Shown here: piece after piece, positions 48,670 through 60,528 of the stretch
Layout: each line of letters opens with the position of its first letter
Numbering within the stretch: position 1 is the stretch's first letter
Source: Branchiostoma lanceolatum
Taxonomy: Eukaryota; Chordata; Leptocardii; Amphioxiformes; Branchiostomatidae
Direction of reading: 5' to 3'
DNA length: 64,000 nucleotides
Assembly (NCBI RefSeq): GCF_035083965.1
Contig: NC_089731.1
Span: 9,088,501 to 9,152,500, forward strand
Translations under genes and position numbers: made by a program
The notes under the pieces: generated by a model
What the model saw: the letters and a program-made list of their open reading frames with translations, nothing else
What the model was told of the DNA's origin: nothing
Database searches by the model: none

Positions 48670-49555
48670 CTGTTTACTTTTAGTATGTACTTATGTGTGT
48701 TTATTTGTGATTGAACAGAAAGATCAGATTGTTTACACATAGATTCTTGTCTTACATTGTATCTGTGAATTCAGGGTTTCAAATTGCTCACATTGACAAT
48801 CGTCTATAACATTACAGTATGTTTCAAACATACATGTATGTAACACATTAGATAATGCAACAACCTAGAGCATTTTATGAGTCTTGAAAACTAGAAACAT
48901 TCTATTTGCTGTAATCTTTGAGAAATGGACATCTACCTGTAATGCCACTATGATGAAGTGTCTGAAAGCGGCACAAAAATCAGTTACACAGTGATCCCTT
49001 TAGTTTCATGTGCCTACCATGTGTAGGAATGACTAGAAGTTCGAGTTTTTTTATTCCAGTATCAAGCTTTATAAAATGCTCTGGATGCCTTTAACAAACA
49101 CATTTTGTTGATAATTTCTATTGTAGCAACAGCATTTTAAACTTCATCTTTTTTAATCATAGCAACGTTGTTTTCATCAAAAGCTAAAACAGAATTTTCT
49201 CAACGGCAATGGAAAAATACCCTTTGGGTGGCTTTAACAAACATTTTTTTGTTTCAAGAGGCATGAAGGATGGAGATACATGTTGTACATACATGTACAT
49301 GACAAGAGAACTTTTTGTGTTTTGCTTATAATTATGTCTGGGGTGATTCTGAAGAATGGGAGAGATGGTGATTCAATGCATTGCAAGATTAAGTATGGTG
49401 TGCTGAACATGTCTTTTCTCTTTGTTTTGTCTGTGGCATAGTACATTGTACCTACATGTACCTAGAGACTTGACACTACTACTAGTATAAAAAGGTATCA
49501 CTTTAAAGACACTGGAATAACAGAGAAGCAGTTATTACAGTTGTCTACATGTACA

Positions 49556-49561
49556 TTTATT
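49556..49561 (-). terminator. Polyadenylation signal (AATAAA on the minus strand), ZAD-like gene
   Basis: TTTATT on the + strand, about 210 bp beyond the minus-strand stop at 49773. It gives a compact 3' UTR. Confidence 0.5.
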
Positions 49562-49772
49562 TCAAACGGTAGAAATTGCCATTACATATTTCGTATTATG
49601 TATTAGTTAATAATTCAAGCAGAACGAGAAGAAATACTGTGGTTTCAGGAAAACAGGATCACAGCATGTCTATTGTTAACATCAACTTGGCGCCCAAACA
49701 CAAGAAGACTGACAGAAGAACCTAGCACATGTCTGCTACAAACGCACAAATGAAAGGACACTTTCTGCATAG

Positions 49773-52333
49773 TTAGCTCTCAGCCAGCCAAAGAGGTTCT
49801 TCCTTACACTTGATGTGCACGAGATTTTGCGGATCTGCTCCAGGTAATGCTGATGTGTTGTCAGCGAGAGCCTTGAGGTACTTGGCATCACCAGCGTCCT
49901 GTACAACCCACTTCTGGACTGATGGGTTTGTGGCTATCCCCTGCCAGAAGACACAAAAGGTGGGAGATTAGACCTTTCTTTTCAGATCAAAGCAAAAACA
50001 GCCACTGTCCAACAAATAATTATCAGACTAGTGATTCCACCCATCCTTGCCATCTAGGCACACAGTTTTTATTTTGTGATAACAATCACATGCATGAATG
50101 ATGAGGGAGTGCTAGTATCTGATTGGATGATGGCTGGCTAAGACTAATCAATGCCCCTAGGCCTAGGACAGATAATCATAGCCTGTTTACCTGGGCCACT
50201 ACTTCCTTGCATAATATCATTGCAAACTTCAGGCCTGGTATATGAGGGTAACCCCACCAAATTAAAGACTAAACATAAGACTTGATAGAATTTTTGTAAG
50301 TCTGAAAGTAGTGTGTGTGTATCAAATCGTTCAGGACTTGGTTAAAATAAGAGATGAGAAGAAAGCCTTACCTTTGCTGTGTCAACTGGGTCCATGGATG
50401 AACCTGTACTATTTTGTATCAGGCTGTCCTCCTCTTGGTTCAGTGGAAAACAACTGTCATAAGTAGTAGGAGTCATATCTATACTGTCACTAGTAGTAAG
50501 AGTCAGAGCTCTACCGTCACTAGTACTAGAAGTAGGAGGATTCAGACATCTGTGTAGACCTTGGGCTGATGCCGGTGCAATTGGTACATATCTTGCTACA
50601 TGTCTCTGTATTTCCAATTCTGAGGGGACCACAGCTGGTGCAATGGGCACATATTTTGTTAGATGGAGCTTCATCACCTTAGGAGGGATGTTTGTTTTCT
50701 TCTTCCTCTTTCTTTTCAGACCCCCTGACTTTGGTTGTATAGGAGATGTATGTGCGGGCGTATGTGCTAGGCTGATGGATACCTTGGCCTTGCCCTGTAG
50801 TGTCCTTATCAAGGATTGTTTCTCTTCTTGTAGTTTCTGTAGTCTTGTAGACAATTCCTCATCAATCTTGCCAAGCTTCTTCAGCTTTGGGAAACAGGAA
50901 GAGCACACAATGTTGGACAGCCCTTTCTGACTCCAGACTTCTTCGTCAGGCCATAGGTCAAAGATCTGGTGAATCTGTGGATGGAGCTCTACCACAGCCT
51001 CACCAAATATGGAGCGATAATTCCTAGTAGTTACCACCTTCTGGCAAAGCAGACAGGTTTTCTCACCAGACTTTGGTTTGGGGCCCGACAACCACAAACC
51101 AATACTGGTCCCAATGGTTTGGGGTTGTTGGGTCAGGGTGGGCTCCTTGGTATGATGTTGTTGGGTCAGGACGGTCCTCTTGGTTTGGGGTTGTTGGGTC
51201 AGGGTGGATGCATTGGTTTGAGGTTGTTGGGTAAGGGTGGGCTTCTTGGTTACTGGTTGTTGGGTCATGCTGGTCCTCCTGGTTTGTTGGGTCAGGGTGG
51301 ATGCATTGGCTTGGGGTTGTTGGGCCAGGGCGGGCTCCTTGGTTTGAGGTTGTTGGGTCACACTGGCCCCCTTGGTTTGAGGTTGTTGATTAATGGTGGT
51401 CTCAGTTCCCAAGACCTCTTCAAGCAGCTGAAAATATTGAGGTGTGAATGTCAATTGTAGTGCAAATATTTGTCCTGTTTCTGTTTTGTCCACTTCAGAT
51501 GCAGATCTGCCCCCTCCCACAATCCACCCCTAAATGTATGAATACAAGTTTTGCATAAACAAGAGGGTTGCAGGGATGTGTAGATGGTACAAAAGACTAC
51601 TACTTTGTCTTCAAAAGCTCCACCTCCTTTGCAGACTTCCTAGAACGGCGGCGTATATATTTGGGGGAGGGGGTACACAGGCCAAAGTTCTCTAATGCCG
51701 GCAAGGGAGATTCTCTAATCTCCAAGCTGATCTACACGGTGCACCAAAAATTGTATATGCAAGGATATAATGTCCTTGGTATATGCTAGCCAGAGAAGGT
51801 CCAGTCAGCCAGTCCGGACTGGAGCTTATCTGGCTGACTGGAGCTTCTCTGGCTAGCATATACAATTTTTGGTGCACCGTGTAGATCTGCTTGGAGATTA
51901 GAGTTTCGCTGAACAAAAAGGGAGTTTCGCCGAGGGCCGACCGCCTATCTGTCTTTAGAAGGATAGAAGGACGGTCGTCCAAGGAAGCCTGCGAAGAAGG
52001 CTAGCAATAATGGACGTTTTGCAGAAATGGACCATCCAAAAATTACATCTACATGTAGAAAGACTGTCCCAAGATCTATCTATTCTTCATATACACTCAT
52101 TAACATGCTTGAACATATGCAAAGATACCATACAATACTATACACTATACACGTACGTAAAGATACTTGTCATCATTCTGCTCCGCCGCTATTACCTGGT
52201 CTTTCTGTACATCATGATCAGGAGACTCTTGTCCGGTTACGACATCTTCCTTCTCTGCCTGTTTCTTCGCTTCCCGCTCTGCCAGCCAAGCAAACAACCT
52301 CTTGAGCTTCTTGCGACTCTTACGCCTCGGCAT
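49773..52333 (-). CDS. ZAD-like zinc-binding protein with Gln/Pro/Thr repeats (3 exons, 453 aa)
   Basis: Exons 52196-52333, 50372-51427 and 49773-49940 (stop TAA), all joined in phase 0. Residues 1-46 are very basic and then charged (MPRRKSRKKLKR...). Residues ~59-150 hold about eight degenerate 12-residue units around TQQPQTK. A Cys-x2-Cys pair (~171/174, CLLC) and a second pair (~221/224, CSSC) bracket about 46 residues, followed by a predicted helix. This is the layout of the ZAD (zinc-finger-associated) domain, a zinc-bound dimerisation fold at the N-terminus of many insect zinc-finger factors and of vertebrate ZNF276. A nuclear-localisation-like KRKRKKK follows, then two copies of (K/R)YVPIAPA. 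No C2H2 finger is present. Acceptor 51427 is preferred because of its pyrimidine tract; an open frame extends to 51520. Likely nuclear; function unknown. Confidence 0.75.
51713..51903. mobile_element. Fold-back element with 48-bp inverted arms
   Basis: Arms 51713-51760 and 51856-51903 are inverted repeats with one mismatch (outer CTCTAATCTCCAAGC, inner GGTGCACCAAAAATTG). The centre holds a second nested inverted pair around GCTAGCCAGAGAAG and the palindrome CCAGTCCGGACTGG. It sits in the first intron of the ZAD-like gene. The outer word TCTAATCTCCAAGCAG recurs at 54,393-54,410. Confidence 0.78.
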
Positions 52334-53104
52334 TTCTCCTGAAAAATTGAAGTCCCAGAATGTTCATAAATTTCAAGGACATGACTTCTACATGATATCA
52401 ACTATGTTTCCCGGCTGAAAAATTATGGGGAGTAGGGCGTTCAACTTTTAAGAGTTTCACATATAAACAAGGCCTCATGAGATCTCGTAATCTGCCATGC
52501 AATAAAGGAACTCATCTTGATGTTCCACTAATAGCTGCAACGTACCATATGGGAGCTCAAGAGATGAGAATGGCTGGAAGCCGCAGATCGGCTGTGCACT
52601 GATTGTGTATACCTTAACACAATGTGACATCACCCTTATGTCTCCTTTATACTTATAGTTATATGTGCACAGAGGTAACCAGTATGTACCTACATGTATG
52701 TATTGTCAAAATCTATGTCCTGAGTAATAGTATCAATGGTTAGATTTGATGCTGATCATGAAGCAAGTACAAAAGACAATATTATGTATGGGGGGACAGT
52801 GAGTTGGCGAAGCTGGAAGTAGAATGGCAAGAGTAGGCACAAAATCACCCCTAACCTATAATGGCTGGTTACGCAAACCCAGTGACTATGCCATATTGAT
52901 TTGATTAAATGAATGACATCTGTGCGCGCATCATTTTTAGTCCATTTTACAAAAAAAGGAGTTTTCTACCATACTGAATAAAATTACTCTTTTTACACAA
53001 CCAAGTAATTTATTCAAATGACGTTTCGGTGACCATCTGTCACCTTCATATGACAAGAGTTGCAAAAAGATATTTCGGAAACCAGATACTAATGTCGTAG
53101 AAAT

Positions 53105-53290
53105 TTGACCTCAAACTTTGAAGCTCTGCTGCAGTACCTGAGGTACCTGCTAGGAAGCCCATTATTGAACTGGACCTTCCTTAAAGCTTTCTACGAACCC
53201 TATCCATCCACTAAAAATCATGGCAGAACCATCAACAGCTTCTTGAGTTATGTTGTCTACATACAAACACACATACATACTGTACACCTG
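53105..53290 (+). repeat. Single unit of the 5.7-7.0 kb interspersed repeat
   Basis: Matches 6480-6640 closely: GAAGCTCTGCTGCAGTACCT, then GGTACC..GCTAG, CCCATTAT, TTGAAC..GACCTTCCT, CCATCCACTAAA and ATCAACAGCTTCTTGAGTTA. Confidence 0.75.
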
Positions 53291-54050
53291 TGCAAATTCA
53301 ATGTTCGTTGATATCTCACAAGGCTATTTCACAAGATTTACTTCATGATCAGGTCAGTAAGATTTCATTCATTGACAAGATGTTCCTGTCAAATTACATA
53401 AGAATCGTTTTTTCCTGCAGTACTGAGTCCTGACGGTATAATCTTGTGAATAACATCCATGATCCTGTTGATCCTAACATCTATATAACCCAAACCTGAG
53501 TTATCTTGTAAATTCGTATACCGAACCCAGTGTTCTTTTGCCCAAATTCTCGAACAGATGTTCTAAAAGAATAAAGTCATTGGACGTTTGTTCCTTTTTT
53601 TGACCCTGATGTAAAAGTTAATAGTAGATAACGAAACTATCAACTTAGTACAGGGAAGGGACAATTGTCATGTTTTATATCAAACACTATCTAATATCAC
53701 AAATCAGTTACAAGTAAATGAACATCTATCAGTATTTGCACAAAGTCCAATGTTACCAAAATAATCACACATTTTAGAATATTTTTTCATGTAAGGTTAA
53801 CGTTATCCAAAATAATCACGCATTTTAGAATACTTTTCTGATATCTATTTTTCCCTGTGTCCTTGAAAATGTGGTTGCTTGTGGCAGTTTGTTTAATATA
53901 CACTAGCCCCCGCCCCCCTCCCCCACAAAAATGTCAGGAACACAGGAAGACGTCAACATCAAAACGAAATAAATCTCCAGTTACCGCCATAAACCTCCAA
54001 GTATCTTCAGCTAGCTGTTTCTAACGGAACATAGCAATTACTACAGTCCT

Positions 54051-54102
54051 AGCCTGGAATCCAAACCTTATTATAGCTTCCGAGTCTCTCAGGCTATAAC
54101 GT
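54051..54102. mobile_element. 52-bp mini-element (AGCCTG family, copy 3)
   Basis: Begins AGCCTGGAATCCAAAC and contains TTATTATAGCTTCCGAGTCTC, the same words as the 30368-30449 element. It carries CAGGCT near its right end and is flanked by the 9-mer TACAGTCCT at 54042-54050 and 54103-54111. It appears to be a half-length relative of copy 1. Confidence 0.72.
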
Positions 54103-54349
54103 TACAGTCCTGCTCACATTCAAAAAAAAAAAAAAAATGTCTGTATAACTTTAACAACGATGCGTAAATAACGGATGTAGCGGCGAGCATTCTTACCTGA
54201 TAAACTTGTCCGCTATCTGACAAAGTATTAAATGTTACCGAACAATAGGTTCCTGAGTTATTTTTTGGAGGAAAGTATTAGTTCAATGGCCGATCGGACT
54301 CGAATGGCACGCAAAATGACTGAACTTTCACCTTTGTAACCTCTGACGT

Positions 54350-54503
54350 CATCTCCAAGCAGATATTGGGGTAAATAAATCAAAACGTTTTCTAATCTCC
54401 AAGCAGGCGGGAGAAAACCATAACGGCTCACTGAGTGTCTGCTAGAGAAGTCCGCCAGTCAGAAAACGCCATGACTTTTCACCCTAACATCTGCTTGAAG
54501 ATG
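54350..54503. mobile_element. Imperfect inverted-repeat element
   Basis: Arms of about 27 bp at 54350-54376 and 54477-54503 (CATCTCCAAGCAGATATTGG against the complement of CATCTGCTTGAAGATG), about five mismatches. The interior carries TCTAATCTCCAAGCAG, also found at the ends of the 51713-51903 element. TGACGTCA occurs just outside both ends (about 54,344 and 54,515). Confidence 0.55.
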
Positions 54504-56974
54504 TAACGTGAACGCTGACGTCACAGCCCAGCCAGACGGAGTCGAAAAATCACGTTGAACATCACATTGATTATCATTATTTACAACCAAAACAATATTT
54601 CCAAGCTTTTACCAACCTCCAAAAAACTACATTTCTACTAAAATCACAAAATCCACTAATAAACGTGGGACTTTTCATCAGCCACTACCTCCAAAGAAGG
54701 GTCAAACCCCCCAGTATTAAATGTTTATGTAGAAATATTAGCATGATACATAGAATAGACACTCGTTACCATTGTTACCCTTTCTACTGTTTTTACCCTT
54801 GCAATTAGCCTACGGGCATGAGTTTGAAAATAAAAGATTAATTTTAATTATCAAAGGTCGTGGCGGGCCATAAATTAAGCAAAACTGATTACCTGTAGAA
54901 AAGGGGTTGAAAGGCTTTTCGGCTGAAACGGACGTTGATTGGTTGAATGGTTGGCCGAGGTTGCGGGAAAAACATGATACGACACCGCCATTGAAATATC
55001 CCGACCAGGCGAACATCTGTTAGGGTCATGTACGTTACACAACTGTGCTGTAGTGTTCCCACTCGGCACTGAGGCGGTCGTATTGTCCGCGTGGATCAAA
55101 CTTTGACGCGCTAATGATCAGTGACCAAAAATGTCGGATGCTAGTCAGATCACTGCCTAAAAGTAAAAGTATACAAAACACGGCTTACTCGACTTATCTT
55201 CATCTGCTAACGGTTAAGTTAAATCATTGTAATCCATTTATTTCAATGACAATCATAACAAAACATATGCACTTCTTTTCTTTAGACAGTACTGATGGGG
55301 TGACAACAGCTTGGCTCCATCATAGTGTAAATTGTTCTTTTTACAATAACATGTTTTACGAACATTTGAAACTGTTTGTCACAAGAAATGTCAGGACTTA
55401 TGGCAAACCAAGCAAATCAGACACATCCATGGCGGAAATCTTGGATAAAGCTAGCAAATAATTCAGCCTATTTGGCGATTTCGTCAACGTTTTTACTATT
55501 GTTCCATGCAGGAAACCTAAGGTAGCCTAGGAATGGTGATAATATAATAAAAGTACGCAGTGCGATACTTTCAGTTTTTATGTCTTCCCAGCAGTAAATA
55601 AGTCTAGACGTTTTAATTGAAACGGCTGGCGTATATGACATGACAAATCCGAGAAGATAGCTAGGTTGCGAGGACAACAATCTATAGAAATGTGTCCATC
55701 TATATTTGCCTCAAGGTGTTAGGAGTTCAGAATTTGTGATCGACATTCTTTAGCTTTATGGACGTAACACACGATTGACAACTGATTATAATCCCCTTCT
55801 TATCTCCCTTAAGACTCCCTCTGTCCTGTTTTTTCACCAAAAGTCGAGTCAAGAAATTTTCCTATGATGGAAAAATGGGTTGGAGGTCAGTTCAACCTAC
55901 CATATACCGTCACCCAAGCTGGTAGCAATCTTTTTTTTTTTTACTAAAATGATATAAGGCCAAAGAAAAAAGTGTTTCCGGTTACCCGACAGACCCTAAA
56001 ATTTCCGATCTGGCATCTAAGTGATCAAATTCAAAACGTTGACTTCCTGTATCTCTTACACTGTTAATAATGATGGCTTTGAATAGTTGATGTAAGAATG
56101 TAGAATAAGCATTATACATTATACCTATAAAAACATACTTGTGTTTGTACACTACTGTATGTCTGTATGATTACAATATCATGTTGAAAATACCAGACTG
56201 AGTCCTTGATGCATTTCAGTTTTACATTGCTAAAGTGTGTTTGTTTCACACTTCGGTGAAAATCTGAAAAGAAAAAAAAAGAATTAATTAGAAAAAAAGA
56301 TAATAAAAGAATAAGAGAATTCCTGCCTGCCGACCCTAATTTTTCAGGACTAAAAATACGGAAAAAGGATATTTTTCCTATGCCTAAATAGTCAACTCCC
56401 ACAAAAAATTCATGATTCTAGAGTAATATTTCTGCAGAGATACTAATGAGGACCTAATACTTAAAGACTTGAAAAATTGTCTACAAGAAGTCATTATTCA
56501 TACATCAACAACTCAGTTTAAGTGATTTCGATCCTTTAATTTGATACCCAACAAAGAAAGGGAATCCACATATTATGTGCACGCGTTGTTATGATTATAA
56601 CCATTGCACCTCTCTTTAAAATTCAAACTAGAACCGCTTACAGATAGCTCATTCATTATACATAATCATCTCTTCTGTAGCAAGTGCTTGTAGTTAAGTC
56701 TAGCATTAATTTACATATCGTGATATTTGATTTGAATCCTATCTTCTTGTGAATCCTAATCATGGGAGAACACAAATATTCCGAACATTGCTTGGCTTAA
56801 TACATACACAATAGATTCGATAGCAACTCTTTAGTAGATAGTTTGATTTCTGGTCCTGCGTTCAACATCAGTGACTACAGAATTCACGAGGTCACATCTT
56901 GTATCTCGGGTATCTGCTCTATGCTCGAGCGCCCAAAATACTTAAGTATGTGTCTAAAATCTGCAAATCTAATA

Positions 56975-58497
56975 TCAGTAGCCACTCTTAGTGAAAACGT
57001 TACGAATGTTTTCATACATTTTCTTGAATGCCCGACGGTAAATCTGGTAGCGAAACGCGTAGACGATGGAGTCGGAGAACGTTGCGCTTTGCAGGAGGAT
57101 AGTGGTGATGTCACACCAGGGAGCTGCGTTAGCCAGAGATATCGAACCGACCTTCATCGAAACGCTGACGACAAACGCTGGTAGCCACGTGATCCAGTTG
57201 ACCAGCACGACGATGAGCAGCGTGTTGACCGCCTGTATCTTGGATTCCCGATCTTCAGCCTGGGCGTTCCACGTCAGCTTCTGGTCATGTTTCTTCTGGC
57301 TTCGTCTGGTCTCGTAGTAGATAAGGCTGATCAGGCAGACGATAGCTACCATGGCAAGAAGGTTGAGGACTGTGGCTAGTGTTAGACCCTCAGGACCAGC
57401 CAAACACGGCGTCATCAGAGTTTGTGGTTTCTCAAAGCCCCCAAGGACCTCCGCAGCAGACCCAACCGGCAGGGTATGGATCGGAGACACTCCGACGACT
57501 GCCGGTATGACGGCACTCAGAAAACACAGACACATGCCGAATGCCATCCGCCGACGGGTCAGGACTTTCTTGTAGCGCAGTGGAAAAGCGATGTGGATGT
57601 AGCGACAGATCCACACACAGAGAAGCGAGTGAATGGACAAGGTAGACAGGAAAATGATGAAGAAGGCTTGCAGCCTGCACCAAGGTCCGGCCGGATATCT
57701 ACCATGTGATAGACAGAAGATAGCTATGGGATTGTAAGCCATGGCTAGCGCTGCGTCGGTGATGGCCATTGTGGCGAGGAAGTAGTTACCTGGTTCCTGG
57801 AACAAGATTATTAATCATTAATCGACTAGAATTCTTATGTTTTGCAATAAGTTTTCTCCAAGGCCGCACCATCATACAGTATTTTCTACTTGCAAATAGT
57901 AGCTCAGTGTCCACAGAATCTTCTGTGCAGCACAATCCATGACTCATCAAATAAAAGCCTTGCCATGCCTTAACGATATCTAATAACACGTGAGATGAAA
58001 GATGATTCACGGATCACGTTCGAATTCCACGAAATAACGCCCACATTTCGACACTTACTCCTTAAAACCTTTAAATATTCCCCTATCCACCAACTGAATC
58101 CAAAATCCCAGATGGGGCTCTAGATCTTTTATTTGTCGCTACACGGAGACCGTGACGCGACGCGTAATCTTGTTTGAAGAATGCACGGCGACTCAGATCT
58201 ATACCAGACGTTAATGAAAAAGGTAGACACCTTCATGTGATCCGTAGTTAAGATGACTCCGACAAGGCAGCCGTTACCAAACAGCGAAAGGAGAAGGAAG
58301 CAGACCATGACCAGAACCAGCAGCGGCGCTAACGACGGTACTGCCCCGTACAGACCGCAGAAGGCTGGCTCGAAGACCACGGTAGTCAAGGTGGTGTTGT
58401 CCGTGGTCGCATTGCCCACGACTTCGCAGACTCCGATCACTTCAGTGACATCTCGCACCGCTTGAGCGATGGAACCTGTTACGTTTCTCTGGTTCAT
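56975..58497 (-). CDS. Rhodopsin-class G-protein-coupled receptor, orphan (2 exons, 362 aa)
   Basis: Exon 1 is 58231-58497 (ATG with A at -3, 89 codons) and exon 2 is 56975-57796 (stop TGA), joined in phase 0. The N-terminus carries several N-glycosylation sequons (NVT, NAT, NTT). Helix 1 contains the GN of LLSLFGNGCLVGV. Helix 2 has LATMAITDAALA. WCRLQ carries the disulphide Cys at the top of helix 3. The DRY position reads CRY (VWICRYIHIAFPLRY), the CWxP position reads TWLP, and the NPxxY position reads DSIVYAF. The loop 3 region KKHDQKLTWNAQAEDRESKIQ is basic and helical. These support class A membership; the altered switches prevent assignment to a ligand group. It could be a lineage-specific amine- or peptide-like receptor. 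No identifiable orthologue. Confidence 0.87.
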
Positions 58498-59822
58498 TTT
58501 GCCGCTTAAACGTAGGACAGTTTTCAGAATTCAGTCGTAGATGTTATCCGAAAAAAGGGTACTAGATCATAGAGGATGGGGAAATTACAAGATACCACAT
58601 CAACCACGGCCACTCCGAAAGAGAGGTATATAGCAAGTTGCATTGACAGTAATAGAATCGCACTTGCAGTAGAATAATGGATGCATTTGCAACACACGGC
58701 GGCAACCATTTGTACAAGGTCTCTTTGCGGGCACATGCAAAGTACAACATTGAAGTTACTCGAAAATAAGCTTGGTAATGGCATTTGAATTAAGATTCAA
58801 CTCACACTTCAAGTCCTGGTCTCAAACCACACAGGAATACAGAAATAGATATATTGACTTTGATAATGGACTACATAATAATGAAGGGTGATCATGTATC
58901 TTATGTGGGTTTTTTCACATCGTATTTTGATACTTTCAGGTATGCGTCTTGGGGTATCTTTATAGTCTTGTACACATCAATAAGATCATATCTCTGTAGT
59001 CTTCTGTACAACAAGAGCTGAATATGTACGTCATAGTAAGTTGGTTGGATTTTGACGCTTGTTCGGTATGATTGGCTTATAGAGCAGACACAAAGCTAGC
59101 CTGGGTGCCATCCTAATCAGTTTTTCGCAGAAAACATCTAATCTGACCTTCAAACTGAGGATGGGACAAGTGGAAGGTGGAGCAGTCTTTATTGGCCTCT
59201 TTCCCAGTCTGGCCTATCATTCTTTCTTGTGCTCGTCTAATTCCAATTCATGATGAACTCCAATGTGCTTCAAAAATCTAATAGTTAGCATCTAGAGTAA
59301 CAATTATCACCAAAATGCAATTCAGAGAACCGGGAACTACCTGTGTATTCCCATGCGTGCGTTCCACGCAAACTCGCGGACATCAAAAAGAAGTCCACGA
59401 CTACATATTGGAGAACTAATGCCATGTTGATTTGATTATATGGATGACATCCTCTGCGAATAAGAAAAGTTAAGCAAAAAAAGCTGCCTTCATTATGAAC
59501 TCTACGTGGTCAGGAAGGTTGAACAAATGACTAAACACAAAGAGTATGGTATAGCGAATGATAGATTCTTCATTTTCATTTCTTCACATCCTCTTCTTTG
59601 GCATTCTATGATATTGGTATCGTTTTCCAATATTTTATTTTGTAATTTACGGCATATATTTGATCATTTTGCAGCTGCTTTGTACGATTTACAGAATGGT
59701 GGAAAACCTTTATTCATTTTTGGTATCGGACCAAAATTGATGCGCGCGCGGGCGTCATCCATATAATCAACATGGCTTAAGTAGCGAATAATGAATGATA
59801 CATTCGAGAAGAAAGAGGGTTG

Positions 59823-60528
59823 GGGTTTTGTGCGCGGGAGAAATTTGCGCGTGAAAAACTTGCGCGTGAAAAAATAAAGTTCAAGAAAAGTGTCTGAAAA
59901 TGTGCACTACAAAATTCTTAGTTAGAAAAACGTTACCCCATGATATGATTTTGCATCTGTTTCCTGAATTTTGGGTTTGAATTTTAGGTCCCTTGGGAAT
60001 ATCTAAGCTGACTCCCAAGGGATTTAAAACCTTTTTTGGAGGTTTTAAGCTTAAAACTTGAAATAAGATGACCCACAATGGAATTAAGTATCTTATTGTT
60101 GCATTCTACAGTTCAAATGATTTTCAAATGTAAAGTTTTCACGCGCAAAAAAGTTTGAAATTTGCGCTTGAAAGCATCTGCTTGAGAAAAGATTAAATTA
60201 GGCTAATAGAATGGAGAAAACCTTCAAATAGTTACATTTCACAATACAAAACCTTACATAAGTAAGTTGACTATGTATTTCTTAAAGATTTAAGTGATTT
60301 TCAAATGTTTAGGCTTCTAGCCCCCAAAAATTTAACTATTCCCAAGGGACCTATTCCCAAGGGACTAAAAAATCAAAAGTTTTCAAACCATAAATTCAGG
60401 TGTCAGATGAAAAATTGTATCATGGGATCATAAGAAAATTATACTGCACATTTTCTGACACATTTTAAAGAAATTAATTTTTTCACGCGCAAATTCTTCA
60501 CGCGCAAATTTTCACGCGCAGAAAACCC
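59823..60528. mobile_element. 706-bp element with long imperfect terminal inverted repeats
   Basis: The left end GGGTTTTGTGCGCG is the inverse of the right end TGCGCAGAAAACCC. The match continues imperfectly for roughly 150-200 bp inward, through TTGCGCGTGAAAAA blocks, GTGTCTGAAAATGTGCA and CCATGATA. The octamer TTGCGCGT or its complement recurs at least six times. CCCAAGGGA words occur near the centre. No open frame of note; non-autonomous. No clear target-site duplication, so it is probably old. Confidence 0.75.

Larger units (their letters stand above)
46275..49772 (+). other. GOLIM4 3' UTR and convergent intergenic DNA
   Basis: AT-rich, no exon recognised. The long GOLIM4 3' UTR probably extends to the AATAAA at 48664-48669, about 2.4 kb past the stop. 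It includes the perfect palindrome at 47199-47335. The minus-strand ZAD-like gene ends at 49773, with its own signal near 49556. Confidence 0.55.
52334..56974. other. Intergenic DNA between ZAD-like gene and GPCR
   Basis: About 4.6 kb between the start of the ZAD-like gene and the stop of the GPCR (both minus strand). No exon recognised. It contains a repeat unit (53105-53290), two small mobile elements (54051-54102 and 54350-54503), an A-run (about 54,122-54,137) and a T-run (about 55,931-55,942). The GPCR 3' UTR must lie at its upper end. Confidence 0.5.

Noticed and set aside
50969-51460. 163-aa open frame on the + strand rich in LGLLGQGG
   Set aside because: It is the exact antisense of the Gln/Pro/Thr repeat exon of the ZAD-like gene; repeat periodicity keeps the frame open.
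57336-57709. Several + strand open frames across the GPCR
   Set aside because: They are shadows of the GPCR exon on the minus strand, which has family motifs.
59096-59215. Possible further AGCCTG-family element (TAGCCTGGGTGCC...)
   Set aside because: No matching CAGGCT end with flanking direct repeats could be placed.
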